Source: CAYWRZ01 sp964460845 (GTDB lineage: Bacteria > Bacteroidota > Bacteroidia > Flavobacteriales_D > UBA2798). Taken from it: 64,000 bases of DNA. Shown piece by piece: positions 16,906 to 25,550 of the stretch. The notes under the pieces are model-generated. The model worked only from the letters and a program-made list of their open reading frames with translations, searched no databases and had not been told where the DNA came from. Numbering within the stretch: the first letter of the stretch is position 1; each line of letters opens with the position of its first letter. Where the stretch lies: the NCBI GenBank assembly GCA_964460845.1, contig CAYWRZ010000009.1:59159-123158 (forward strand), given 5' to 3'. Both the position numbers and the translations under genes were made by a program.

Positions 16906-18516
16906 ATGAATACGAGCCTGAACGAAGAAATTGCCAAGCGCAGAACATTTGCCATTATCAGTCACCCCGACGCCGGTAAAACCACCCTTACCGAAAAGCT
17001 GCTCCTTTTTGGCGGAGCCATACAAACGGCCGGGGCTGTCAAGTCGAACAAAATCAAAAAAACGGCTACTTCCGATTTTATGGAAATCGAGAAGCAGCGT
17101 GGTATTTCGGTGGCTACTTCGGTAATGGCTTTCCGTTATCGCGGTTTGCAGATTAACCTGCTCGATACGCCCGGTCACAAAGATTTTGCGGAAGACACTT
17201 ACCGTACCCTCTCGGCCGTAGATAGCGTGATACTCGTGATAGACTGTGCCAACGGTGTCGAGGAGCAGACCGAAAAGCTGATGAGCGTGTGCCGTATGCG
17301 GAATACGCCCGTGATCATTTTTATCAATAAAATGGATCGTGAGGGGCGCGATGCCTTTGATTTGCTGGATGAGCTGGAGCAGAAGCTGGGGCTTCGTGTA
17401 CGTCCGCTGAGCTGGCCCATCGGTATAGGTGCGACATTTAAAGGGGTGTATAACATTTACGAAAAAAACCTGAATCTTTTTGAAGCTAGCAAAACCCAAA
17501 TAGTTCGTGAAGTGGTATCGGTAAAAGATCTGACCGACGCTGCGCTCGATGCGCGTGTAGGAGAGCGGGGAGCCGAACAATTGCGTCAGGACATCGATTT
17601 GGTCGAAGGCGTATATGACCCTTTTGACGCGCAACGGTACTTATCGGGCGAGGTGGCTCCTGTATTTTTCGGCAGCGCGCTTAATAACTTCGGGGTGCAG
17701 GAGCTGCTCGATTCCTTTATCGAAATTTCGCCGTCTCCTCAGGGAAGGGTGACCGACAAACGTGCCGTAGAACCGGTAGAGGATAAGTTCAGCGGATTCG
17801 TGTTTAAAATTCACGCCAACCTTGATCCCCGTCACCGCGATCGCATTGCCTTTTTGCGGATTGTATCGGGGTGTTTTCAGCGCAATCAGTTTTACTACCA
17901 CGTGCGCAGCGAAAAGAGCTTGCGCTTTTCGAATCCGACCAGCTTTATGGCTTCCGAAAAAAATGTGATCGACGAGGCTTATCCCGGCGATGTGGTGGGC
18001 TTGTACGATACCGGTAACTTCAAGATCGGCGATACGCTTACCGAAGGCGAAAAAATGAATTATCAGGGCGTGCCGAGCTTTTCGCCCGAAATTTTCCGCG
18101 AGCTGATCAATAATGATCCGATGAAAACCAAGCAGCTTGAAAAAGGCATACAGCAGCTTACCGAAGAAGGCGTGGCACAGCTATTTATACAGCAGCCCGG
18201 AAGTCGTAAAATTGTGGGAACCGTCGGAGAGCTGCAGTTTGAAGTGATTCAATACCGTTTGAAACACGAGTATGGCGCGTCGTGTAGCTTTATGCCTTTG
18301 CAGATGTTCAAAGCCTGCTGGATTACCTCGGATAACAAAAGCCGCCTTGACGAGTTTATAAGAGTTAAATCGGGGAATATTGCATTTGACAAAGACGAGA
18401 ACATGGTGTATTTGGCCGAATCACCGTTTTTACTCAAAATGGCCGAGCAGAATTATCCCGAAATTCAGTTTCATACCACCAGCGAGTTTAAGCTGCAACA
18501 ACCTGAAAACGCATGA
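16906..18516 (+). CDS. prfC: Peptide chain release factor 3
   Basis: RF3 is a translational GTPase that removes RF1/RF2 from the ribosome after termination. The 536-residue protein has the G1 motif HPDAGKTT near 19-26, G2 region GISVATSVMAF, G3 DTPGHKDFAED, G4 INKMDREGRDAFD and the RF3-type SWPIG. The EF-Tu-like second domain and C-terminal RF3 domain follow (VGELQFEVIQYRLKHEYG near 450). Length matches the family. The ATG at 16906 (MNTSLNEEIAKRRTFAIIS) is preferred over the upstream opening at 16822 because that lies inside the transpeptidase gene and before the -7 box. Confidence 0.95.
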   Translation: MNTSLNEEIAKRRTFAIISHPDAGKTTLTEKLLLFGGAIQTAGAVKSNKIKKTATSDFMEIEKQRGISVATSVMAFRYRGLQINLLDTPGHKDFAEDTYRTLSAVDSVILVIDCANGVEEQTEKLMSVCRMRNTPVIIFINKMDREGRDAFDLLDELEQKLGLRVRPLSWPIGIGATFKGVYNIYEKNLNLFEASKTQIVREVVSVKDLTDAALDARVGERGAEQLRQDIDLVEGVYDPFDAQRYLSGEVAPVFFGSALNNFGVQELLDSFIEISPSPQGRVTDKRAVEPVEDKFSGFVFKIHANLDPRHRDRIAFLRIVSGCFQRNQFYYHVRSEKSLRFSNPTSFMASEKNVIDEAYPGDVVGLYDTGNFKIGDTLTEGEKMNYQGVPSFSPEIFRELINNDPMKTKQLEKGIQQLTEEGVAQLFIQQPGSRKIVGTVGELQFEVIQYRLKHEYGASCSFMPLQMFKACWITSDNKSRLDEFIRVKSGNIAFDKDENMVYLAESPFLLKMAEQNYPEIQFHTTSEFKLQQPENA

Positions 18517-19163
18517 AAATGAGAAAGCTACTGATTTTAGCATTGCCAGTACTGGTTTTTCTGACCGGCGCCTGGACTAATCCCCTTCAGCAAAAAGAAA
18601 AGTATCCTTTTTCGAAATGGGATGCGGCTACCAAAGCCAAAGCCAATACCGCCAAAGACGTGTCGTACCTGACCGAAAGCGAGAAGCAGGTCATTTACCT
18701 CTGCAATTTGGCGAGGCTCAATGGGAAGCTGTTTGCCGAAACCTATCTTCAGCAGTATATAGACGAAGCGAAAGCCGCAAAAACGGCCTATACCGCCAGC
18801 CTTTTCACCGATCTGAAAAAATTGAAGCCACTGGAAGTGTTTCAGCCTCAGAAAGATTTGTACGAAAACGCGAAAGATCATGCCATCGAAAGCGGAAAAA
18901 AGGGCACTATGGGGCATCAGAATTACGAGGCGCGGTTTAAAAAATACAGCCCCAATTACCAGGAAATGGCCGAAAACTGTGATTACGGCAACGATGAACC
19001 CCTGGATATAGTCATGTCGCTACTCATCGACGAAGGCGTACCCGATAAAGGGCACCGTGCTAATATACTGGACGACAAGCTTTTTTCCATAGGCGTATCG
19101 ATAGCAACCCATTCAAAACACGGATTTAACGCGGTGATGTGCTTCGGCGACCACCCGCAGTAG
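18513..19163 (+). CDS. Exported CAP/SCP domain protein
   Basis: A 216-residue protein with an N-terminal signal peptide (MKMRKLLILALPVLVFLTGAWT). The CAP (cysteine-rich secretory/PR-1) domain is recognisable: an N-terminal helix YLCNLARLNGKLFAETY, the His-containing GTMGHQNYEARF, the Glu of MAENCDYG, and the end GHRANILDDKLFSIGVSI. Bacterial CAP proteins are secreted; their chemistry is mostly unknown. It starts in an ATGA overlap with prfC, so it is co-transcribed and perhaps translationally coupled, a pairing with no obvious functional logic. Confidence 0.85.
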   Translation: MKMRKLLILALPVLVFLTGAWTNPLQQKEKYPFSKWDAATKAKANTAKDVSYLTESEKQVIYLCNLARLNGKLFAETYLQQYIDEAKAAKTAYTASLFTDLKKLKPLEVFQPQKDLYENAKDHAIESGKKGTMGHQNYEARFKKYSPNYQEMAENCDYGNDEPLDIVMSLLIDEGVPDKGHRANILDDKLFSIGVSIATHSKHGFNAVMCFGDHPQ

Positions 19164-19267
19164 AATTGGTGCTTTTTTTGGTGAAAAATTTGAAAATTAA
19201 AAGAAAACCCTATCTTTGCAGTCCGTTTTTAAGAAAAGAACATCAGATCTTCATAAAGTATTGACTC

Positions 19268-19426
19268 ATGAAAAGGACGTTTCAACCCTCGCTGCGTAAG
19301 AGAAGAAATAAGCATGGCTTCCGTGAACGGATGTCCACCAAAAACGGTCAGCGCATACTGGCTGCCCGTCGTAGAAAAGGCCGTAAGAAGTTGACGGTTT
19401 CCAGCGAGAAGCGTCACAAGCGTTAA
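19268..19426 (+). CDS. rpmH: 50S ribosomal protein L34
   Basis: A 52-residue very basic protein opening MKRTFQPSLRKRRNKHGFRE and continuing RMSTKNGQRILAARRRKGRK, the near-universal L34 sequence. It lies alone here. The usual dnaA/rnpA neighbours are absent, as is common in Bacteroidota. A strong Rho-independent terminator follows 21 bases after the stop. A TATCTTTG box sits at about 19211, some 50 bases before the start. Confidence 0.97.
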   Translation: MKRTFQPSLRKRRNKHGFRERMSTKNGQRILAARRRKGRKKLTVSSEKRHKR

Positions 19427-19447
19427 TTAAGGGTTAACCTAAGTCTG

Positions 19448-19479
19448 AATCCCGCTCTTTTCTGAGGGCGGGATTTTTT
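19448..19479 (+). terminator. Rho-independent terminator after rpmH
   Basis: An 8-base perfect stem, AATCCCGC (19448-19455) with GCGGGATT (19468-19475), followed by six T residues. Confidence 0.9.
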
Positions 19480-19514
19480 CGTTTATAACGCTGTTGGTAG
19501 CGGCTTCAGGGTAT

Positions 19515-20045
19515 TTATTCCAAACTTTTTTTCATCAGCAAGTCCGTTTGTGCGTCGTGACCCAGCATAAACAGGTGCGAGCCGAAGGTTTCAAAACCCC
19601 ATTGCCGGTAGAAGCGAATAGCCGGCAGGTTATGTTCCCATACCCCCAGCCAAAGGGTGTTAAAGCTTGCGTTTCTCGAAAAATTCAGCCCCTGTTGCAG
19701 CAAAGCCGCCCCGATTTTTTGTCCCTGCTGCGCTTTTCGTACGTAAAGCCGTTCCATTTCCATTGCAGGTGTTTTTACCGGTTGATGGAGCGGAGAGGCT
19801 ACTTTCAGTTTGGTATAACCTACGGGCTCTCCATTTAGCCAGGCTATAAAAAATACCGTGGCGGGATCATTTAATTCTTTTTGAAGCGATGCAGGGGTAA
19901 AATGAGTATCGAGATAATCCTGCATATTCTCGGGCGTATTTTGTGCGGTAAAAGTTTCGCAAAACGTGTCGCGGCTCAGCAGCGCCAGCTTTTCACCATC
20001 GGCAGGTGTGGCTGTACGGATAACTAAAGAAGGGGCAAAAGACAT
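19515..20045 (-). CDS. GNAT family N-acetyltransferase
   Basis: A 176-residue GNAT acetyltransferase. Motif order is clear: the N-terminal strand VIRTATPADGEKLALL, the motif D/A region MEMERLYVRKAQQGQKIGAALLQQGLNFS (acetyl-CoA pyrophosphate loop Q-x-x-G-x-A), and NTLWLGVWEHNLPAIRFYRQWGFETFG near the end. The substrate cannot be told from sequence; the PaiA-like N-terminal part hints at small amines. Convergent with rpmH and divergent from the AsmA-like gene. Confidence 0.85.
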   Translation of the reverse strand: MSFAPSLVIRTATPADGEKLALLSRDTFCETFTAQNTPENMQDYLDTHFTPASLQKELNDPATVFFIAWLNGEPVGYTKLKVASPLHQPVKTPAMEMERLYVRKAQQGQKIGAALLQQGLNFSRNASFNTLWLGVWEHNLPAIRFYRQWGFETFGSHLFMLGHDAQTDLLMKKSLE

Positions 20046-20218
20046 AACGATTAATTTATCTCCAACTATACTGCGCCGGTTCGTGATTCGTAAAGCGGAC
20101 TAAAAATTATGTAAGGCAGGCCGACAATTCTGTAAAGCCTGTTTTTTACATCTTGCTTAAATTTAAAGAAAGGGCTTTAAAAGCGAAAAAAAAAGCCTGT
20201 AATCAAATACCGTACACG

Positions 20219-21283
20219 ATGAGCAAGAGGAGTAAAAAGCGTAAAAGAGTACTGATTATCCTGGGCGCCGTCGCAGCATTCTTTCTTATTCTACACCTTA
20301 TATTGGAGCCCGTAGCGCTGTATTATGTAAACAGAGCCTTAGGCAATTTGAAAGGTTATAAGGGGAGCGTAGAAGACATTAAAATCAGGCTTTTTCGCGG
20401 GGCCTATCGCATTGAAGGATTGGTGATTGAGAAAGTGAATAATGAAAAATCGGAACCTTTTTTTAAGGCCCCGGGCATTGATATTTCGATAGAATGGGGC
20501 TCCCTGTTTAAGGGATCGATAGTGGCTGAGTTTTCGCTCGAACGGCCGGTATTGAACTTTATCCGCAGCGGAGATACCGTCGAAACGGGCGGGGGAAATG
20601 ACTTTGTGCAGACCATTAAAGAGCTGTCTCCGATTCATATCAACCGCTTCGAAGTAATTGACGGCGAGGTGCATTACATTGATTATACCTCTTCACCTAA
20701 CCTCGATTTGGTGGCGCGCAATGTGAATGGCGTGGCTACTAACCTGCGGAATGTGGAAGAGCGCGACAAGAAATTTCCGGCCGATATAAGGCTTACCGCG
20801 CAGACCGAGGGGGGCGGAGTAATACGCAGTGATATGAAAATCAATGTGCTGAAAGAAATGCCCGATTTTGATTTTAATTTCGAGCTAAAAGACATGAACC
20901 TGACGCAACTGGCAAGTTTAACCGAAGCCTATGCCAATTTTACCTTTAAGCGCGGAACGATGTATTTGGCTACGGAATTGACAATGGTGGACGGGCGTTA
21001 TGAAGGCTATATAAAGCCTGTGCTTGAAGATGTGAAAGTGATCGATCTGAGTAAAGAAGCCCGGAAAAGAGACGTGTGGAAACAGCTTTGGGAGCTTGTG
21101 GTGGGAACCGGTGCTTTTGTGACCAAAAATCAATTCCGCGACCGTATTGCTACCCGTATTCCGCTCGAAGGCGATTTGCAGGGTTCCAAAAGTTTTACCT
21201 TAGAAGCCATACTGAACATCTTTCGGAATGCGTATATCAAGGCATTTGAAAAAACGTTGGAGGGTTCGTTGGAGAAGGAGTGA
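20219..21283 (+). CDS. AsmA-like/DUF748 domain protein
   Basis: A 354-residue protein with a basic N-terminus (MSKRSKKRKR), one membrane helix at about residues 11-31, then a mostly beta repeat-rich body. The segments NRALGNLKGYKGSVEDIKIRL, FKAPGIDISIEWGSLFKGSIVAEFSLERPVLNF and HINRFEVIDGEVHYIDY are typical of DUF748/AsmA-like proteins, thought to bridge the envelope and move lipids. Its role is inferred from that family only. The ATG at 20219 is chosen because the membrane anchor starts there. An upstream opening at 20153 would add 22 Lys-rich residues. Confidence 0.75.
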   Translation: MSKRSKKRKRVLIILGAVAAFFLILHLILEPVALYYVNRALGNLKGYKGSVEDIKIRLFRGAYRIEGLVIEKVNNEKSEPFFKAPGIDISIEWGSLFKGSIVAEFSLERPVLNFIRSGDTVETGGGNDFVQTIKELSPIHINRFEVIDGEVHYIDYTSSPNLDLVARNVNGVATNLRNVEERDKKFPADIRLTAQTEGGGVIRSDMKINVLKEMPDFDFNFELKDMNLTQLASLTEAYANFTFKRGTMYLATELTMVDGRYEGYIKPVLEDVKVIDLSKEARKRDVWKQLWELVVGTGAFVTKNQFRDRIATRIPLEGDLQGSKSFTLEAILNIFRNAYIKAFEKTLEGSLEKE

Positions 21284-21323
21284 TGTGGGATTTGTCGCGT
21301 CTTCCTTTCTGATTTTTAGTTTA

Positions 21324-22325
21324 TTAAAACTCTTCTTCGGTCATTAGGTTATTGGCCACTGCGCCTGCGATATTTCCTGTCGCTACGGCATTGGCCACCG
21401 AGCGCATCGGACTTGTATTGTCGCCACAGGCAAACACATTTTCAAGGCTTGTTTTTTGAAACATATCTACTTTGAGCAAACCTTGTTCCGTTAGTGCGCA
21501 GCCCAAACTTTCGGGAATTCTGCAATGCTGTTCAAAATCAGGGCGTGAATAGAGGGCTTTGAGCTCGAAAGTGGAATTGTCTTTGAAAACGAGTTGCCGA
21601 ACATGGCCGTTTTCGTGTTGCAGGTGGGCAATTTCTTTTTCAATTATCGGAATTTGGTGCCGGGTAATTTTATCGGTTTGCGCTTTTGTAAATGTCGATT
21701 TGCCGTTTGTAAAAATGTGCAGATCTTTTGTCCAATTGCGAAGGAGCTGGGCATAATGGAAGGCCACATCGCCTTGTGCCAGAATCCCGGTTTTTTGGTG
21801 TTTCACTTCGTAGCCGTGGCAGTATGGACAATGGATAACCGAAATTCCCCAGCATTCGGAAAAGCCTTTCAGATCGGGCATACGGTCTTTTACACCGGTA
21901 GCAAAAATGAGCTTTTTTGCTCCGAAAGTTTCGCCCGCTTCGGTAAGGATTTGAAAACCGCTTTCAGTTTTTTTTCCTTCAATAGCCAATCCGTTCAGCC
22001 ATTTTACGCTGCTGTAATGTAACACCTGCGCTTTGGCTTTTTCGGCTATCGTTTTTGGGTTTTCACCGTCTTGCGTAAGAAAATTGTGCGAATGTGGTGT
22101 TTGCCGGTTACAGGGCAAGCCGCTGTCGATGATCAATACTTTTCGCAGCGCCCTTCCCAGGGCCATTGCCGCCGAAAGTCCGGCGTAACTTCCACCGACG
22201 ATGATGACGTCAAAATTTTTAGGGTCTGCCATAAAATTGAGTTTTGAAAACACGCTTAAGGGATAAGGCAAAGCCAATGCGGTTAACGCGAGTCCGCCGT
22301 GTTTTATTACTTCTCTTCGGGTCAT
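21324..22325 (-). CDS. FAD-dependent pyridine nucleotide-disulfide oxidoreductase with Tat-like leader
   Basis: A 333-residue thioredoxin-reductase-like flavoprotein. The N-terminus TRREVIKHGG plus a hydrophobic stretch resembles a twin-arginine signal, unusual for this family. The FAD-binding VIIVGGSYAGLSAA follows at about 40-53. A CPYC pair sits at 166-169 where thioredoxin reductase has CATC, preceded by His and followed by HGYE. A final ENVFACGDNTSPMRSVANAVATGN binds FAD. If the Tat-like leader is not used, the next Met (MADPKNFD, residue 32) gives a cytoplasmic enzyme. It follows the zinc-type G3E GTPase by 14 bases and is probably under the same control. Confidence 0.85.
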   Translation of the reverse strand: MTRREVIKHGGLALTALALPYPLSVFSKLNFMADPKNFDVIIVGGSYAGLSAAMALGRALRKVLIIDSGLPCNRQTPHSHNFLTQDGENPKTIAEKAKAQVLHYSSVKWLNGLAIEGKKTESGFQILTEAGETFGAKKLIFATGVKDRMPDLKGFSECWGISVIHCPYCHGYEVKHQKTGILAQGDVAFHYAQLLRNWTKDLHIFTNGKSTFTKAQTDKITRHQIPIIEKEIAHLQHENGHVRQLVFKDNSTFELKALYSRPDFEQHCRIPESLGCALTEQGLLKVDMFQKTSLENVFACGDNTSPMRSVANAVATGNIAGAVANNLMTEEEF

Positions 22326-22339
22326 TTCAGTACGCCTTT

Positions 22340-23560
22340 TTAGAGGTTTTTTGGAAAGGGATCGTTAAATGGCTTGCGCTGGTCGAACAAATGCTGTTCA
22401 TGCTCTTGCAGCATACATTTTTCAAGGTCGGCAATTACTTTTTCCTTGTCGATGTGCTGTCCGATAAAGACAAGCTCGTTCATGCGATCGCCCCATTGCT
22501 TGCTCCAACGGCTTTCAATATATTCTCTGTGATCGGCAAAGGAAGCGTATCGCATTCGTTCGCTGAACGGCATGCTGCACCACCACACGCCGGCCCTTTC
22601 CAGGCGGAAAGAACCGCCTGCCTGCGAAAAGTTCAATGCTTCGTCGGGGCGCGAAGCCAGCCAAAACAAGCCTTTTGCCCGGATAATTTCGGTGGGATAC
22701 CGTTCGTTGAGGTATTTCCAAAGCCGCTCGGGATGAAACGGTTTTTGGTGGCGAAATACAAAAGAGCTGATGCCGTATTCTTCGGTTTCGGGCTTGTGAT
22801 TTTCGGCTTGCAGCTCTTCCTGCCAGCCGGCCGAATGTTGTGCCTCTTCAAGGTCGAAAAGCCCGGTGCTCAAAATTTCTTTCGGATCTACTTTTCCAAA
22901 CTCGGAAGTAAGGATTTTCGCCCCGGGATTTAGGTGCTGAAGCGTAGCTTTCAGCAATCCCAGCGTTTCTTTTCCTACCAAATCGGTTTTGTTCAGAATA
23001 ATCACATTGGCAAATTCGACCTGATCGGTAAGCAGATTGACAAGCGTGCGGTAATCTTCTTTGTCGGTAAGCTGGCGATCTTGCAAAAGCTCGCGGGTAC
23101 CGAAATCATTGAAAAAATTAAAGCAGTCCACCACCGTTACCATCGTATCGATATAGCTGAATTTGGACAGGTCAATGTCTTTTTCTTCGTCCACAAAAGA
23201 AAAGGTTTGCGCTACGGGAACGGGTTCGCTGATGCCTGTACTTTCTATCAGCAGGTAATCGAAGCGCCCTTCGGCGGCTAATTTTTCTACTTCGATGCGC
23301 AGATCTTCCCGAAGCGTACAGCATATACAGCCGTTACTCATTTCCACTAATTTTTCTTCGGTGCGCGAAAGCGTATTTTCATTTTCGACCAAACGTGCGT
23401 CCACGTTTATCTCGCTCATATCGTTCACGATAACGGCTACCTTTAAGCCGCTTTTATTGTGTAAAACGTGATTGAGCAGCGTGGTTTTTCCTGCGCCGAG
23501 AAATCCGCTCAGTACGGTAACGGGAAGTTTTTTTTGGGGGTTCAAACTTGCTTCAATCAA
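22340..23560 (-). CDS. CobW/G3E GTPase, zinc-chaperone type
   Basis: A 406-residue GTP-binding metallochaperone. It has the P-loop GFLGAGKTT (19-27), the metal-binding GCICC motif (77-81) that marks COG0523 zinc chaperones, ESTGISEP (switch region), NKTDL (guanine specificity) and a C-terminal CobW_C domain. Zinc-type members hand zinc to client enzymes when zinc is short, and are often under Zur. Two matching palindromes sit upstream (23599 and 23637), which supports the zinc assignment over cobalt or nitrile hydratase roles. First gene of a two-gene leftward unit with the flavin oxidoreductase. Confidence 0.9.
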   Translation of the reverse strand: MIEASLNPQKKLPVTVLSGFLGAGKTTLLNHVLHNKSGLKVAVIVNDMSEINVDARLVENENTLSRTEEKLVEMSNGCICCTLREDLRIEVEKLAAEGRFDYLLIESTGISEPVPVAQTFSFVDEEKDIDLSKFSYIDTMVTVVDCFNFFNDFGTRELLQDRQLTDKEDYRTLVNLLTDQVEFANVIILNKTDLVGKETLGLLKATLQHLNPGAKILTSEFGKVDPKEILSTGLFDLEEAQHSAGWQEELQAENHKPETEEYGISSFVFRHQKPFHPERLWKYLNERYPTEIIRAKGLFWLASRPDEALNFSQAGGSFRLERAGVWWCSMPFSERMRYASFADHREYIESRWSKQWGDRMNELVFIGQHIDKEKVIADLEKCMLQEHEQHLFDQRKPFNDPFPKNL

Positions 23561-23598
23561 TGGGGCAGTGTGGTAAGGCGATTATGGCTCTTTTATTT

Positions 23599-23651
23599 TG
23601 CAACAGTATTGCAAATATAGGTTAGATTGAGTTAAATGCAATAGTGTTGCA
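23599..23651 (-). promoter_or_regulatory. Two Fur/Zur-like palindromic boxes upstream of the G3E GTPase
   Basis: TGCAA-CAGTA-TTGCA (23599-23613) and TGCAA-TAGTG-TTGCA (23637-23651), 38 bases apart and both followed by AATATA. They lie 39 and 77 bases before the ATG. A related 13-base palindrome is found upstream of the DUF4625 gene. Inferred to bind a Fur-family regulator, most likely Zur. Confidence 0.6.
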
Positions 23652-23837
23652 AATATATTTTTGAGAGAAGAAGAGTGAACTGTAAATGGGATTGATTATC
23701 AGGTAGAAAAAGGAGGGTAGGGTAGATCGAACCTTTTCGATTGTGGGATAAACCTGAAGCTTTGAAGAAATGTCCGATCTACAAACGGGACTACGCGTTC
23801 AGCATCTGAAATAAATGACGTAAAATACCCGCACATT

Positions 23838-23867
23838 AAAAAAGGGTACCTTATTCAGATACCCTTT
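23838..23867 (-). terminator. Terminator behind tRNA-Pro
   Basis: An 8-base perfect stem, AAAGGGTA (23841-23848) with TACCCTTT (23860-23867), followed in the minus direction by a T run. It lies 13 bases behind the tRNA. Confidence 0.8.
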
Positions 23868-23880
23868 GATTTTTTGGTAG

Positions 23881-23953
23881 TCGGGGCGACTGGACTCGAA
23901 CCAGCGACCACACGCCCCCCAGACGTGTACTCTACCAACTGAGCTACGCCCCG
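23881..23953 (-). tRNA. tRNA-Pro (GGG anticodon)
   Basis: A 73-base cloverleaf. The acceptor stem CGGGGCG pairs with CGCCCCG. D-arm TAGCTCAGTTGGTA. Anticodon stem CACGT/GCGTG with loop CTGGGGG, so the anticodon is GGG. T-arm GCTGG-TTCGAGT-CCAGT. Discriminator A. CCA is not encoded. Confidence 0.95.
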
Positions 23954-24159
23954 TTGCTTTTCGCATATACAGCGGAAAGGGCTGCAAAAATAATATTCTC
24001 TTCCAATATTTGAAATTAAATCCGGAACTTTTGCAGCACAAAGGCCAAAAATGCAGCAAAGACGGCTGAACCCGGCCGATTGGTACCCTTCCTGAGCGTA
24101 TTCGCTTGCCAGGTGCCCGGCCGCAGTAAGGAACAATGCTGTAATATCTTTAGTTTTCT

Positions 24160-24167
24160 TACTTTTG
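24160..24167 (+). promoter_or_regulatory. -7 box of the ffh promoter
   Basis: TACTTTTG, an exact TAnnTTTG match, 28 bases before the ffh ATG. No clear TTTG lies 19-20 bases upstream. Confidence 0.45.
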
Positions 24168-24195
24168 CACCTGCTCGAATTAAACTTCTTGAATC

Positions 24196-25545
24196 ATGTT
24201 CGAAAATTTGTCGGATAAGCTCGAACGGGCTTTTAAAGTACTGAAAGGACAGGGGAAAATCACCGAAATCAACGTGGCCGAAACGTTGAAAGAAGTGAGA
24301 AGGGCGCTGCTCGATGCCGACGTCAATTTCAAAACCGCCAAAGAATTTTCCGAAAGGGTAAAAGAAAAAGCCCTGGGACAGAACGTGCTTACCGCTATCT
24401 CGCCCAGTCAGTTGCTGATAAAAATCACGCACGACGAGCTGGCCGAGCTCATGGGCGGTACCCGGGCCGAGATCAACCTGTCGGGGAGTCCGGCGGTGAT
24501 CCTGATGTCGGGCTTGCAGGGTTCGGGTAAAACCACTTTTTCGGGCAAGCTCGCTTCCTTTCTCAAGAGCAAACGCGGACGTAAGCCTCTGCTTGTAGCC
24601 TGCGACGTGTATCGTCCGGCGGCGATCGATCAGTTGCACGTGCTGGGCGAGCAGCTTGGGGTCGAAGTGTTTTCCGATCGCGAAGAGAAAGATCCTGTCA
24701 AAATTGCGCAGAAAGCCATTGTATATGCCCGTTCTAACGGATTCAATACCGTAATTGTCGATACGGCCGGCCGTTTGGCGGTCGATGAGGAGATGATGCG
24801 GGAGATAGAGCGCATTAAAAAATCGGTGCAGCCTTCCGAAACCCTTTTTGTAGTCGATTCCATGACGGGGCAGGATGCCGTCAACACCGCGCGCACCTTT
24901 AACGAACGCATCGATTTCGACGGCGTGGTGCTGACCAAGCTCGACGGTGATACCCGTGGCGGGGCGGCCCTTTCTATCAAATCGGTGGTCGATAAGCCCA
25001 TCAAGTTTGTAGGGACCGGCGAAAAAATGGACGCTATCGACGTGTTTCACCCCGACCGTATGGCCGACCGGATTCTCGGTATGGGCGACGTGGTTTCGCT
25101 GGTAGAACGCGCGCAGGAGCAGTACAACGAAGAAGAAGCCCGCAAGCTGCAGAAAAAGATCGCGAAAAATCAGTTCGATTTTAACGATTTCTACGAACAG
25201 CTTCAACAGATTAAGAAGATGGGTAACGTCAAAGATCTGATGGGCATGATTCCGGGGATGAATAAAATGATGAAAGATGTGGACGTAAGCGACGATTCGT
25301 TTAAATACATCGAAGCCATCATTCAGTCTATGACCCCTCGCGAGCGTAAAAGTCCCGATTTGCTCAACGGCAGCCGGCGCAAGCGTATTGCCGAAGGTAG
25401 CGGCCGTTCTATTCAGGATGTGAACAAGCTCATCAAGCAGTTTGAAGATACCCGTAAAATGATGCGGATGATGAGCGACAAGCGCAACATGATGAACCTC
25501 ATGCGGCAGATGAAGAACATGCCCGGAGGGGGCATGCCGCGCTAA
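24196..25545 (+). CDS. ffh: Signal recognition particle protein Ffh
   Basis: The SRP54 GTPase that binds signal sequences as they leave the ribosome and delivers them to FtsY. The 449-residue protein has an N domain (1-95), G domain with GLQGSGKTTFSGKLA near 110-124, DTAGRLAVDEEMM, the guanine-binding TKLDGDTRGGAALS near 245-258 and GTGEKMD. The methionine-rich M domain follows at about 320-449 (MGMIPGMNKMM, MTPRERKSPDLLNGSRRKRIAEGSG, MMRMMSDKRNMMNLMRQMKNM). Typical length. It has its own promoter and is convergent with yajQ (stop codons 5 bases apart). Confidence 0.97.
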   Translation: MFENLSDKLERAFKVLKGQGKITEINVAETLKEVRRALLDADVNFKTAKEFSERVKEKALGQNVLTAISPSQLLIKITHDELAELMGGTRAEINLSGSPAVILMSGLQGSGKTTFSGKLASFLKSKRGRKPLLVACDVYRPAAIDQLHVLGEQLGVEVFSDREEKDPVKIAQKAIVYARSNGFNTVIVDTAGRLAVDEEMMREIERIKKSVQPSETLFVVDSMTGQDAVNTARTFNERIDFDGVVLTKLDGDTRGGAALSIKSVVDKPIKFVGTGEKMDAIDVFHPDRMADRILGMGDVVSLVERAQEQYNEEEARKLQKKIAKNQFDFNDFYEQLQQIKKMGNVKDLMGMIPGMNKMMKDVDVSDDSFKYIEAIIQSMTPRERKSPDLLNGSRRKRIAEGSGRSIQDVNKLIKQFEDTRKMMRMMSDKRNMMNLMRQMKNMPGGGMPR

Positions 25546-25550
25546 GTCCT

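Noticed and set aside
23881..23953. tRNA side overlapped by two short minus-strand ORFs (23799-24136)
   Set aside because: The frames read through the tRNA cloverleaf and contain no domain; the tRNA is the feature.
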